From: Actinomyces procaprae
GTDB taxonomy: Bacteria > Actinomycetota > Actinomycetes > Actinomycetales > Actinomycetaceae
Reading direction: 5' to 3'
Length of the DNA stretch: 64,000 nt
Assembly: GCF_004798665.1 (NCBI RefSeq)
Contig: NZ_CP039292.1
Span: 3,100,001-3,164,000, forward strand
In this document: positions 9,378-16,681 of the stretch, one piece after another
How positions within the stretch are numbered: the first letter of the stretch is position 1
Layout of the letters: every line of letters starts with the position of its first letter
Translations under genes and position numbers: made by a program
The notes under the pieces: model-generated
Told to the model about the DNA's origin: nothing
What the model saw: only the letters and a program-made list of their open reading frames with translations
Databases searched by the model: none

Positions 9378-9935
9378 TTGACGCCAAACGATGACCAGCG
9401 GACAGTACATGGAGAACAAGGAACACGACACCCCCGCCTGCGAAAGCTCCTTGGGTTCAGTCTCGCTATCTTCGTGCCCGTACTGTTGACCTGGCTCGGA
9501 GTCAACGACTTCAGATTCGCCCCATGCTTCCGGCCAACTCCAAGCCCATCACCCACGTCGACTTCCCTCGCCGGCGGCGCTACGGCACCGATCGAAGTGA
9601 CCATACTGGAAGACAACGGGGTGGATATACGATGGAGCATCGTTGACGACCCCGAAGTGCACGGTTACGACCTCACGGTCGTAGCCGTGAAACCTGTAAA
9701 ATACGCGTACTCCATCCCTCGCTATTCGGGAGACAGGGAAGTTACTGAGAGGCACTACCCGGTTGACTACCTGAATCAACTGCTAGAAGACGACGAGCGC
9801 ACAGAGAGAGTCGAGGACGGCCAGCTCTGGCACATCTGCGTTCAGGCCATGAAGGAACAACCGCTTAACACTCCCATCGACGAGTACGTCATTCCCGGAA
9901 CCAGGGCTTGCAGCAACGACTTCACCTTGCCGTAG
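9378..9935 (+). CDS. Membrane-anchored protein with Fn3-like outer domain, last gene of the CRISPR effector operon
   Basis: This 185-residue protein starts at a TTG 3 nt after the RAMP gene stop. Residues 1-23 are charged, residues 24-43 form one membrane helix (LLGFSLAIFVPVLLTW), and a Pro/Ser/Thr linker (about 50-65) leads to a 120-residue domain. The positive-inside pattern places that domain outside the cell. Its DIRWSIVDDPEVHGYDLTV followed by LWHICVQAM has the strand pattern of a fibronectin type III fold, ending at a second cysteine. It is not a known Cas protein, CARF effector or nuclease by eye. Its position suggests co-expression with the effector genes. It could be a membrane accessory of the immune response or an unrelated passenger. 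Confidence 0.6.
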   Translation: MTPNDDQRTVHGEQGTRHPRLRKLLGFSLAIFVPVLLTWLGVNDFRFAPCFRPTPSPSPTSTSLAGGATAPIEVTILEDNGVDIRWSIVDDPEVHGYDLTVVAVKPVKYAYSIPRYSGDREVTERHYPVDYLNQLLEDDERTERVEDGQLWHICVQAMKEQPLNTPIDEYVIPGTRACSNDFTLP

Positions 9936-10025
9936 ATACTGAGTAACGAGTTTTGACTGAGGCGCGGCAGCGCAGTGCGCCGCCGTAGAATGCATCCGAT
10001 ACGCACCGCTGCCGATCCGCCCAGC

Positions 10026-10215
10026 GCTACTCAGCGCGGCGCCCTCGCACCCGGATCTCCTGCCGCCAGCTCTTCAGACGTTCCTTCACGCCGTCGAGCT
10101 GCTGGGGCGTCACGCTGTAGTCAGCCACGAGCCGGGTGTAATCGAACTGACCTGATCGAGACGCTGCGCCAGGTAGTGCGGGCGAAAGCCGGGATCTGCT
10201 CGGCGGCGAGGTTGT
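10026..10215 (-). pseudogene. Remnant of the gene downstream of the 113-aa unknown protein
   Basis: No intact frame crosses this stretch, but its minus-strand reading contains a plausible protein end, FDYTRLVADYSVTPQQ followed by LDGVKERLKSWRQEIR and a TAG at 10026-10028. Upstream of it the coding character moves to another frame. The C-terminal pattern loosely recalls actinobacterial AbiEii-type nucleotidyltransferase proteins, but this is weak. It lies directly after the stop of the unknown gene at 10216, as expected for the lost partner of a two-gene unit. Confidence 0.3.
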
Positions 10216-10557
10216 CTACCACTGCCGCGCACGCCCGTGCAGCTCCGGAAACCGCCCCTCCCACAGCTGCACGATCCTCTTGTCAAGGTTGAGCACCGGC
10301 CACAGCTCAATGGTCCGGCCACGGTTGAGGAACCGACGCTGCTCGTCTACCAGGCCCTCGGCAAGCACGGCCTGGTAGACGAGTCTCCCTGTGTACTCGC
10401 GACCCACGTCATAGGTGCGGTCACCGGACACCCAACGCACACCGGCAGGCAACTGCACCGGCCCCGTGGCCGGCCCCCGTAACTCGTCGAGCGAATCCGG
10501 TACGTCATAAGGCTCGACGTCGCGGAACCGCACCCGTCCCGTTGCAATGTCTGCCAT
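10216..10557 (-). CDS. Conserved actinobacterial protein of unknown function (113 aa)
   Basis: The ATG at 10557 is chosen because a strong AGGAGG lies 8 nt upstream; longer readings have no such site. The protein begins MADIATGRVRFRDVEPYDVP and continues through DELRGPATGPVQLP and LWPVLNLDKRIVQLWEGRFP, a pattern of alternating strand and helix seen in short actinobacterial proteins that sit next to a second gene. I do not know its function. The following 190 bp look like the wreck of that second gene. It sits between the CRISPR effector operon and the cas1-cas2 module, both of which point toward it. Confidence 0.6.
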   Translation of the reverse strand: MADIATGRVRFRDVEPYDVPDSLDELRGPATGPVQLPAGVRWVSGDRTYDVGREYTGRLVYQAVLAEGLVDEQRRFLNRGRTIELWPVLNLDKRIVQLWEGRFPELHGRARQW

Positions 10558-10615
10558 TGCCGCCCCTCCTTCGCCCCAGCGTACACTGATCCGCCAATGA
10601 CAATCGGAGGCACCC

Positions 10616-10774
10616 ATGCCCGCAATAGCGTCGGAGTCGACTGCACCCGGCCCCAACCAGATCGAGCCGTCCCCCACAGCCGAGGTTGATGAGGAGACCG
10701 GCTTGCACCTGCTTCGAATAGGCCGCCCAATCAGTGCTGAGGAGATCACCGCATTCCTATCGGAGGACGATTGA
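10616..10774 (+). CDS. Small ORF, 52 aa, possibly real
   Basis: An ATG at 10616 has a GGAGG 6 nt upstream and opens a 52-codon frame ending TGA at 10774. The second half, LHLLRIGRPISAEEITAFLS, weakly resembles short epsilon subunits of actinobacterial acyl-CoA carboxylases (GxPxxEElAAL pattern), but no carboxylase gene is near, so that role is not supported. It is divergent from the 113-aa gene (59 bp between starts) and convergent with cas2. Confidence 0.35.
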   Translation: MPAIASESTAPGPNQIEPSPTAEVDEETGLHLLRIGRPISAEEITAFLSEDD

Positions 10775-10815
10775 CGCTGCCTCGTCCCGGCGCCTTGCCG
10801 GCGGCCAGCGCTGTC

Positions 10816-11097
10816 TCACCACACCCCGCGGTACAGGCCGCCGTCGTCAAGGGCCGGGGCGGTGCCGTGCACCTCAGCGCGCCCCAGGCAGTTCGCGCAC
10901 AACGGATAGAGGTGAACCACATCGTCCCGGGAGTCGATGATGTCATTGACACGCTCACGCACCTCGTCGAGCTCCCCCTCCTCCAGCCGCAGCTGGAACA
11001 CCGACTCCTGAATCCGGTATCCCCAGCTCTCCAGCGCCGCGGCCAGGCGGGTGCGGCGAGAGTCCGCCGCGACGTCGTAGGCCAGAATAACGATCAT
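10816..11097 (-). CDS. cas2: Cas2, spacer-acquisition subunit
   Basis: This 93-residue protein begins MIVILAYDVAADSRRTRLA, the first strand and helix of the Cas2 ferredoxin fold with its conserved aspartate (YDV). It continues ESVFQLRLEEGELDEVRE and ends with the strand DDVVHLYPLCANCLGRAEV, a form common in Cas2 of type III loci. Cas2 dimers bridge two Cas1 dimers in the integrase. The start at 11097 is preferred because it gives an ATGA overlap with the RT-Cas1 stop; an ATG two codons upstream (11103) is also possible. The genes form a minus-strand adaptation operon transcribed toward the effector operon. Confidence 0.9.
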   Translation of the reverse strand: MIVILAYDVAADSRRTRLAAALESWGYRIQESVFQLRLEEGELDEVRERVNDIIDSRDDVVHLYPLCANCLGRAEVHGTAPALDDGGLYRGVW

Positions 11098-13229
11098 CGC
11101 CATGCCGCACCGGTCCACTCGTAGCCGGGCTCGGTGATGGCCCGCCCCAGCAGCTGCGCCTGGTGGTGAATGTGGCGCCGCCAGGTACCCGCAAAGCCCG
11201 GCAGCGCCCCCTTGACCTGCCGCTGCAAAGTCGCCTCGTAGCCGTCCACCAGTGCCTTCTTGCCCTCCGGCCCCAGCCAGACGCCGTCGCCGTCGGGAGA
11301 GTCGGTGGCGTGTTCGGGGCGCAGACGGCGGGAGCGCAGCAGCGCCATGACGGTACGGTCCACCAGTAGCGGGCGGAACTCCTCCATCAGGTCCAGGGAC
11401 AGGCTGGGGCGTTTGTCGGTGGAGGCGTGCAACACGCCCAGCGAGGGCTCGAGCCCGGCGGCGATGAGCGCCCCGGTGCACTCCGACAGCAGGATCGCAT
11501 ACGCATAGGAGAAGGCGGCGTTGGCCAGGTCCTTGGGCGGGCGTCGACTGCGTCCCTGGAAGGAGACGTCCTCGGGCACGAGTCGGGACAGTGCTTCGAA
11601 GTACTCGGTCGACGCCGCCCCCTCCAGGCCCATGAGTTCGTCGGTGTCGGCGGCGTGGGCGGCGTCCTCGGACAGCTCCCGGATGGTGGTGCAGGTCGCC
11701 TCGATGTCGGCCCCGCTGTCGCGCCGGCCGATGCGGTGCAGGACGCCTACCTGGTGGCGCAGCTTGGCCCGCACAATGGCGCGGGCGAGCGGTAGGCGGG
11801 CACCGTCGTCGGCGGCGAAGGCGGCCTGGGTGAGCAGGCGCCGGGCGTTGGCGGTGTCGCGCAGGCCGGAGAGCTGCCCCAGGTAGCTGCCGCGGCGGGA
11901 GAGGAAGACGACGTCGATGTCGTTGTACAGCGCCCAGGAGCGCGCCCCGGCGGAGAGCCCCACGGCGCCGGTGAGCACTATGCGGCTGACCGCCTGCCGG
12001 GGAATGGAGACCTGGGGGAGGCCGTCGGCGCCGTCGACGATCAGCCGGCCCTTGGTCACGTGCAGCCGCGCGCCGTCGCGGCCGACGTAGACGACCTTGT
12101 CCGGGTTGGGACGGCCCTTGATGTCGTGGTGGGGGTCCACCGCCGGGCGGGTGCGGGAGAAGTCGACTCCGAGGTAGCAGAAGCCCTCGTCGAAGGTGGT
12201 CATGGTGGTCTTCTCCTGATTCAGGCTCAGCCCGTGGGCGGCGACCCGGGAACTGAGCAGGTCGTAGGCGGACAGCAGGTCGTCCTCGGTGGGGGCGCAC
12301 ACGACGATGTCGTCGGCGAAGCGGGCATAGCCGTAGCCGGCGTCGCACAGCGCGGTATCGACGTCGGCCAGCGCCAGGTTGGCCAGCAGCGGGGACAGGC
12401 AGGAGCCCTGGGCGATACCACGGCCCCGCACGCGCCGCTCGCCGTGGGCGCGGCGGGGCCGGGCGAGCAGACGGATCAGGTTGATGGTCCGCGTGCACCG
12501 CAGCACCGGGGAGAGCACGGTGAGGGCGTCCTCGACGTCCGCGTTGGGGAAGTAGTCCTCCACGTCGGTGCGCAGCACGTACTGGTAGCCGTCGTCGCGG
12601 AGGGTGGCGAGCAGGTCGATGGCGTCGTCGGTGCCGATGCCGGTGCGGTAGGCGAATGAGCAGGTGGACATCAGCAGGTCGGCCCTGTGGGCGATCGTAT
12701 CCAGGACGGCGCGCTCGACTATGCGGTCGCGAATGGAGGGGACGTGGAGCGCCCGTGTCTCGCCGGGCTCACGCTTGGGGATGTCCAGGCGCATGAAGGG
12801 CTCGGGGGTGTAGATGCCCTCGCGCAGTGAGGTTGAGAGTTCGTCGAGGAAGCGCTCGAGGTCGCCGACGATGGCGCGGGTCTGCTTCTGGAGCACCCCG
12901 TCGCGGGCGTCACGTGCGAGCACGGTCTCCCAGGCCGCTGTCAGGGTCTCGATCGAGCTGATGCGCTCGTACACGGAGTTCGAGGTGGTACCGGCCGAGT
13001 CCTGTGCGTCGGCGTCCGCGGACGCAGTCGGCAGGAGGGAGCGCCTCGCCAGTGGTGGAAGGTCCTGGCCGAGGAACTGGTCCCGGCGCGGAGCACGGAA
13101 CTCGTCATTGCGGCGGCGCCTGCGCCGTTGCCGATAGCTCCTGGGACCTCGCCGGCGAGCAGGCGCCGGGATTCCCGTCGGACGTGCTCCGCCGGCGGAA
13201 GGTGGTGGGATGTCTGGGTGCGAGTCCAT
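11094..13229 (-). CDS. cas1: Reverse transcriptase-Cas1 fusion (RT-Cas1)
   Basis: One chain of about 711 residues carries a reverse transcriptase and a Cas1 integrase. Numbered from the ATG at 13229, the RT spans about residues 85-370: VLRTDVEDYFPNADVEDAL (first catalytic Asp about 222), GIAQGSCLSPLLANLAL (about 271), YARFADDIVV (catalytic DD about 306-307) and GLSLNQEKTT with FCYLGVDFS. Cas1 follows from about 380, with its N-terminal beta domain and the metal ligands in ELMGLEGAAS (Glu about 536), LGVLHAS (His about 601) and LDLMEEFRP (acidic residues about 613-617). All catalytic residues look intact. There is no Cas6 domain at the N-terminus, only an Arg-rich segment. The family is known to integrate spacers from RNA. 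The start is uncertain: the frame stays open to a GTG at 13319, and the ribosome-binding site at 13229 is weak. Confidence 0.92.
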   Translation of the reverse strand: MDSHPDIPPPSAGGARPTGIPAPARRRGPRSYRQRRRRRRNDEFRAPRRDQFLGQDLPPLARRSLLPTASADADAQDSAGTTSNSVYERISSIETLTAAWETVLARDARDGVLQKQTRAIVGDLERFLDELSTSLREGIYTPEPFMRLDIPKREPGETRALHVPSIRDRIVERAVLDTIAHRADLLMSTCSFAYRTGIGTDDAIDLLATLRDDGYQYVLRTDVEDYFPNADVEDALTVLSPVLRCTRTINLIRLLARPRRAHGERRVRGRGIAQGSCLSPLLANLALADVDTALCDAGYGYARFADDIVVCAPTEDDLLSAYDLLSSRVAAHGLSLNQEKTTMTTFDEGFCYLGVDFSRTRPAVDPHHDIKGRPNPDKVVYVGRDGARLHVTKGRLIVDGADGLPQVSIPRQAVSRIVLTGAVGLSAGARSWALYNDIDVVFLSRRGSYLGQLSGLRDTANARRLLTQAAFAADDGARLPLARAIVRAKLRHQVGVLHRIGRRDSGADIEATCTTIRELSEDAAHAADTDELMGLEGAASTEYFEALSRLVPEDVSFQGRSRRPPKDLANAAFSYAYAILLSECTGALIAAGLEPSLGVLHASTDKRPSLSLDLMEEFRPLLVDRTVMALLRSRRLRPEHATDSPDGDGVWLGPEGKKALVDGYEATLQRQVKGALPGFAGTWRRHIHHQAQLLGRAITEPGYEWTGAAWR

Positions 13230-13384
13230 TCCATGATCTCTTCGTCGAGTGGCGAGGTGGCGCAGGTTGATCGTAGCGCCGACGGCGTGAATGAGTGGGG
13301 CATTCGGGCACACCGGCACCCACCATCCGCCCTCGGGAGAGGCGGTGGCGGGCGAAACCGTACATCCGAGCGCACAAGACCGCC

Positions 13385-13413
13385 TAGATCAGTCCGGTCA
13401 TACCAGTTATACT
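13385..13413 (+). promoter_or_regulatory. Promoter of the toxin-antitoxin operon (candidate, leaderless)
   Basis: TATACT at 13408-13413 is a near-perfect -10 box ending 6 bases before the GTG start at 13420, with a poor -35 (TAGATC) 17 bp upstream. This spacing would start the mRNA at or next to the start codon. No Shine-Dalgarno sequence precedes the gene, which agrees with a leaderless message. Confidence 0.5.
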
Positions 13414-13419
13414 CAGTGT

Positions 13420-13653
13420 GTGAAGACAGCGGTATCCATTCCAGACCCGGTATTCCAGGAGGCCGAGGAAGTTGCGCGGCGCCTCGGCTGGAGCCGTTCG
13501 CAGCTGTACACGAAGGCCGTCCACGACCTGATTGTTCGCTACAGCGATGATCCTGTGACTGAAGCGCTCAACGCCCTCGAAGATGTCGAGTCGGCACAGA
13601 CGCCGTTGACACCGGCCAGGAGACTCATCGAGTCGGGGGCATGGCCGTGGTAG
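13420..13653 (+). CDS. Ribbon-helix-helix antitoxin of a MazEF-type pair
   Basis: This 77-residue protein begins VKTAVSIPDPVFQEAEEVAR, a ribbon strand then helix, followed by LGWSRSQLYTKAVHDL, which together form the ribbon-helix-helix DNA-binding fold. The C-terminal part (about 45-77) is the flexible toxin-binding tail. The GTG at 13420 is chosen because a -10 box lies just upstream and the RHH fold starts there; longer readings of this frame have no ribosome-binding site. Its stop lies within the toxin gene (13-nt overlap), typical of coupled toxin-antitoxin pairs. It should repress its own promoter. The pair is divergent from RT-cas1. Confidence 0.82.
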   Translation: MKTAVSIPDPVFQEAEEVARRLGWSRSQLYTKAVHDLIVRYSDDPVTEALNALEDVESAQTPLTPARRLIESGAWPW

Positions 13654-13988
13654 CTCGGGGTGAGGTCTGGTGGCTCGACTTCGGCGACCCCATCGGCTCG
13701 GAACCCGGCTACCTCAGGCCCGCCCTGATCGTCTCCTCGGACCGGTTCAACCGATCCCGTATAGCCACCGTCATCGTGTCAGCCATAACCAGCAACCTGC
13801 GCCTGGCAGCGGCGCCGGGCAACGTCGAGCTGGAGCGCGGTGAGGCGGGTCTGCCCAAGCAGTGCGTCGTCAATGTCTCGCAAACTCTTGTCGTTGACCG
13901 CTCCAGGTTGAACAACCGCATCGGCGCTGTCCCCATGCACATTCTCGCCCGCGTGGACGATGGACTTCGACTGGTGCTGGACCTTTGA
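13641..13988 (+). CDS. MazF/PemK-family endoribonuclease toxin
   Basis: The protein (115 residues) starts VARGEVWWLDFGDPIGSEPG, the RGEVWWxD...G signature of MazF/PemK mRNA interferases, followed by LRPALIVSSDRFN and the conserved SAITSNLRLA strand. The QCVVNVSQTLVVDRSRL segment is the usual core ending. Length and motifs are complete, so the toxin should be active when free of the antitoxin. It lies between the RT-Cas1 gene and the CRISPR array and may stabilise the locus or arrest growth on infection; both roles are inference. Confidence 0.88.
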   Translation: MAVVARGEVWWLDFGDPIGSEPGYLRPALIVSSDRFNRSRIATVIVSAITSNLRLAAAPGNVELERGEAGLPKQCVVNVSQTLVVDRSRLNNRIGAVPMHILARVDDGLRLVLDL

Positions 13989-14472
13989 CCGCAGGCCCGC
14001 AGGGCAGGCCCCGGTGTAACGGGCTCTTCCAGCTTGAGGGTGCGTTGTCCGGCGCACGTGTGGCTCGCGTGCTGCTCTACTCACCTGCGGGTACGCCTGC
14101 GGCGGCGCTCGCTGCTGCCGCACATCCCGGAAAAGTGTCCAGATTCGGGACAAACGCCGCCCACGTGGGCGTGAGTCGTTCTGGAACCCGCATGATTCCA
14201 ACGTTTTGGTCGTGGCCTGGGACGCTGCCCGCACCGTTTGTCCCGAATCTGGACATTCACCACCACTCACACCCCGAACGCCAGCTGTCCGCGCGTATAC
14301 GCCTGGGCTCGACACGCGCGACCAGCCCGCGGGTTCGACTACTGACACCGGGCAGGCCCACCAGCCAGGCCCGAGTCACTACCACACCAGACCGAGGCGC
14401 CCGCGCCTACCCCACACCCCTAAATCCGGAAGAGCCCCTTATCAACGGCGTAGCGATTCGATACGCCTGCGG
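13989..14472. other. Gene-free stretch with a perfect 21-bp inverted repeat
   Basis: No credible coding frame or ribosome-binding site lies between mazF and the array. Within it, 14136-14156 (TGTCCAGATTCGGGACAAAC and one more base) is the exact reverse complement of 14235-14255, with 78 bp between. The region next to the array is the trailer end, judged by the degenerate first repeat. Confidence 0.7.
14136..14255. repeat. 21-bp perfect inverted repeat, 78-bp spacer
   Basis: The arms at 14136-14156 and 14235-14255 match without mismatch and stop at once on both sides. An inner palindrome GCCCACGTGGGC lies at about 14160-14171. The element has no coding content and is too far from the mazF stop for a simple terminator. 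It looks like a short non-autonomous palindromic repeat. Confidence 0.65.
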
Positions 14473-16178
14473 GTCTTAATGCACCTTGAGGTGCGAGGCG
14501 CTTCCTGACCCCATGTGGGGCACGATCTTCAAGCCGAGCGAGGAGGTCTTAATGCACCTTGAGGTGCGAGGTGCTTCCTGACAGGTCGCCCTGATCTTCC
14601 AGCTCAACGGACGTCCGTCTTAATGCACCTTGAGGTGCGAGGTGCTTCCTGACTAACAATTTGGACAGGAGGTCCAGAATGATAGCAATCAGTCTTAATG
14701 CACCTTGAGGTGCGAGGTGCTTCCTGACTCAGGTTTGAGACGGAGGTCTGGTCGGAGGAGCGTGTGTCTTAATGCACCTTGAGGTGCGAGGTGCTTCCTG
14801 ACCTATGTCGCGGCGATGGTCAAGGAGCGTGCGTGACAGTCTTAATGCACCTTGAGGTGCGAGGTGCTTCCTGACCTGCGCGAACGTAATTTTGTGCTTC
14901 ACAGCCCTTGTCTTAATGCACCTTGAGGTGCGAGGTGCTTCCTGACACGTCTGCGTTGTGCAGCAGAGGACCGGGAAGAGATGTCTTAATGCACCTTGAG
15001 GTGCGAGGTGCTTCCTGACTCAAGGAGGAAGCATGAGTAACGACCGCAATGACTGGTCTTAATGCACCTTGAGGTGCGAGGTGCTTCCTGACTCGCCCGT
15101 GGCCGGCTACGGCCGACACTGCAAAAGTCTTAATGCACCTTGAGGTGCGAGGTGCTTCCTGACTCGCCGCACAGGCCGACACCGCCGCCGAGGCGGAAGT
15201 CTTAATGCACCTTGAGGTGCGAGGTGCTTCCTGACGAGCTGAGTAAGGAGGATCTAGAGCGAATCGGTCTTAATGCACCTTGAGGTGCGAGGTGCTTCCT
15301 GACGCAGCCCCAGTCCCAGGCTCCCGCTGCGAACGAGGTCGTCTTAATGCACCTTGAGGTGCGAGGTGCTTCCTGACGCGTCAATCACGCCCTCAACAAA
15401 CTTTCCTTCTCGTCTTAATGCACCTTGAGGTGCGAGGTGCTTCCTGACCGTCTCCGCCGAGCGCGTCCAGCGTCGCGTCACCAAGTCTTAATGCACCTTG
15501 AGGTGCGAGGTGCTTCCTGACGCGACGATGCGTAACAAAAAATTGATGTCGGTCATGTCTTAATGCACCTTGAGGTGCGAGGTGCTTCCTGACCTACCAG
15601 AACACCATCACCACGTCCGTGAAGCAGAGCGTCTTAATGCACCTTGAGGTGCGAGGTGCTTCCTGACTATATGTTGGGCTCTGGGCAGACGCTTGCCCGG
15701 AGGTCTTAATGCACCTTGAGGTGCGAGGTGCTTCCTGACCTAGCGCTGCGCTCCGCGCGGCGCGGCCGGCACGTTCGTCTTAATGCACCTTGAGGTGCGA
15801 GGTGCTTCCTGACGTATCAACGAAGCTGTCAACCGCGTCATCGCCGCCAAGTCTTAATGCACCTTGAGGTGCGAGGTGCTTCCTGACCTTCCGTCGGCAC
15901 GCCGGGAACACTCTTCGGGAGAAGTCTTAATGCACCTTGAGGTGCGAGGTGCTTCCTGACATGTCTATTGTTGCGGCTGGGCTGGACTATACAGCGTCTT
16001 AATGCACCTTGAGGTGCGAGGTGCTTCCTGACGGGCGCTTTGTAGATAAACGCACACTTCACCAACGGGTCTTAATGCACCTTGAGGTGCGAGGTGCTTC
16101 CTGACCAATTTGGACAGGAGGTCCAAATGGAAGCCAACGTCGTCTTAATGCACCTTGAGGTGCGAGGTGCTTCCTGAC
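14473..16178 (-). CRISPR. CRISPR array, 24 repeats of 37 nt and 23 spacers of 31-38 nt
   Basis: On the plus strand the repeat starts GTCTTAATGCACC and ends GTGCTTCCTGAC. Twenty-three copies are identical; only the leftmost (14473-14509) has a change, T to C near its end. Read on the minus strand the repeat forms a GCACC-loop-GGTGC hairpin followed by exactly 8 nt, ATTAAGAC, which resembles the usual type III 5' handle ATTGAAAC. Cas6 would cut at the hairpin base. The handle, the degenerate left repeat and the cas6-side spacer all indicate transcription leftwards, with the leader right of 16178 and the oldest spacers at the left. Spacers 3 (14654-14691) and 23 (16106-16141) share a 20-nt core. 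Confidence 0.98.
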
Positions 16179-16681
16179 CCCTACCCCTGGAAACCGCGTC
16201 ATTCCGCCACTTCCAGAGGCGAGATCGCCACCGACCCCGCAAGCACCCCACGGGACCGACCGGCACCACCCCAAAAGTACCACCTTTCGTTGAAAACACG
16301 CCAAGCGCCACCGACACCCCTCCAGGCCCCTCCAGCCACCAACTTTCAACGAAGTCATGCGGAAAAGTCGGGGTCAAAACGTACCAATCTTTGTATCGTA
16401 GACCGAACTGTGACCTACCAGCAGGTGTCACACCATCCACACAGGCCACACCAACGCCACCAGCCACACCCGCAACCCGGCACTGTCGCTCCGTCTCCTC
16501 TCCCCTTGCCAACGCCCCCTGTACAACGGCACTCCTCATCGCAAGACTCCACCAGCTAGTACAGCTAATTCGCTCCCGTACCCGCTTGATCGGTGACAGG
16601 ATGTACTCGGCGTCCCGATCCCACCACCGCCGCACACAACGTCGTGACGCACACGCGTACAAACCAGCAGGAGGCGTGACC
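16179..16681. promoter_or_regulatory. CRISPR leader and divergent cas6 upstream region
   Basis: This 503-bp stretch holds no convincing gene; an in-frame extension of cas6 is possible but lacks codon character and a ribosome-binding site. By array orientation it contains the leader and the minus-strand array promoter, and the plus-strand cas6 promoter. A 10-bp perfect inverted repeat, TTCGTTGAAA at 16286-16295 and TTTCAACGAA at 16344-16353, lies 108-175 bp from the first repeat. I could not pick a convincing -10/-35 pair. Confidence 0.6.

Noticed and set aside
10816..12498. 560-codon minus-strand frame overlapping RT-cas1 and containing cas2 at its end
   Set aside because: Upstream of cas2 it is an Arg/Pro-rich shadow of the RT-Cas1 gene; only the cas2 part is real.
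14913..16358. Long minus-strand reading frames across the array with repeated KHLAPQGAL and QEAPRTSRCIK peptides
   Set aside because: They are translations of the CRISPR repeat itself.
16391..16681. N-terminal extension of cas6 by 97 codons
   Set aside because: Composition is unlike protein, and a perfect ribosome-binding site lies in front of the GTG at 16682.
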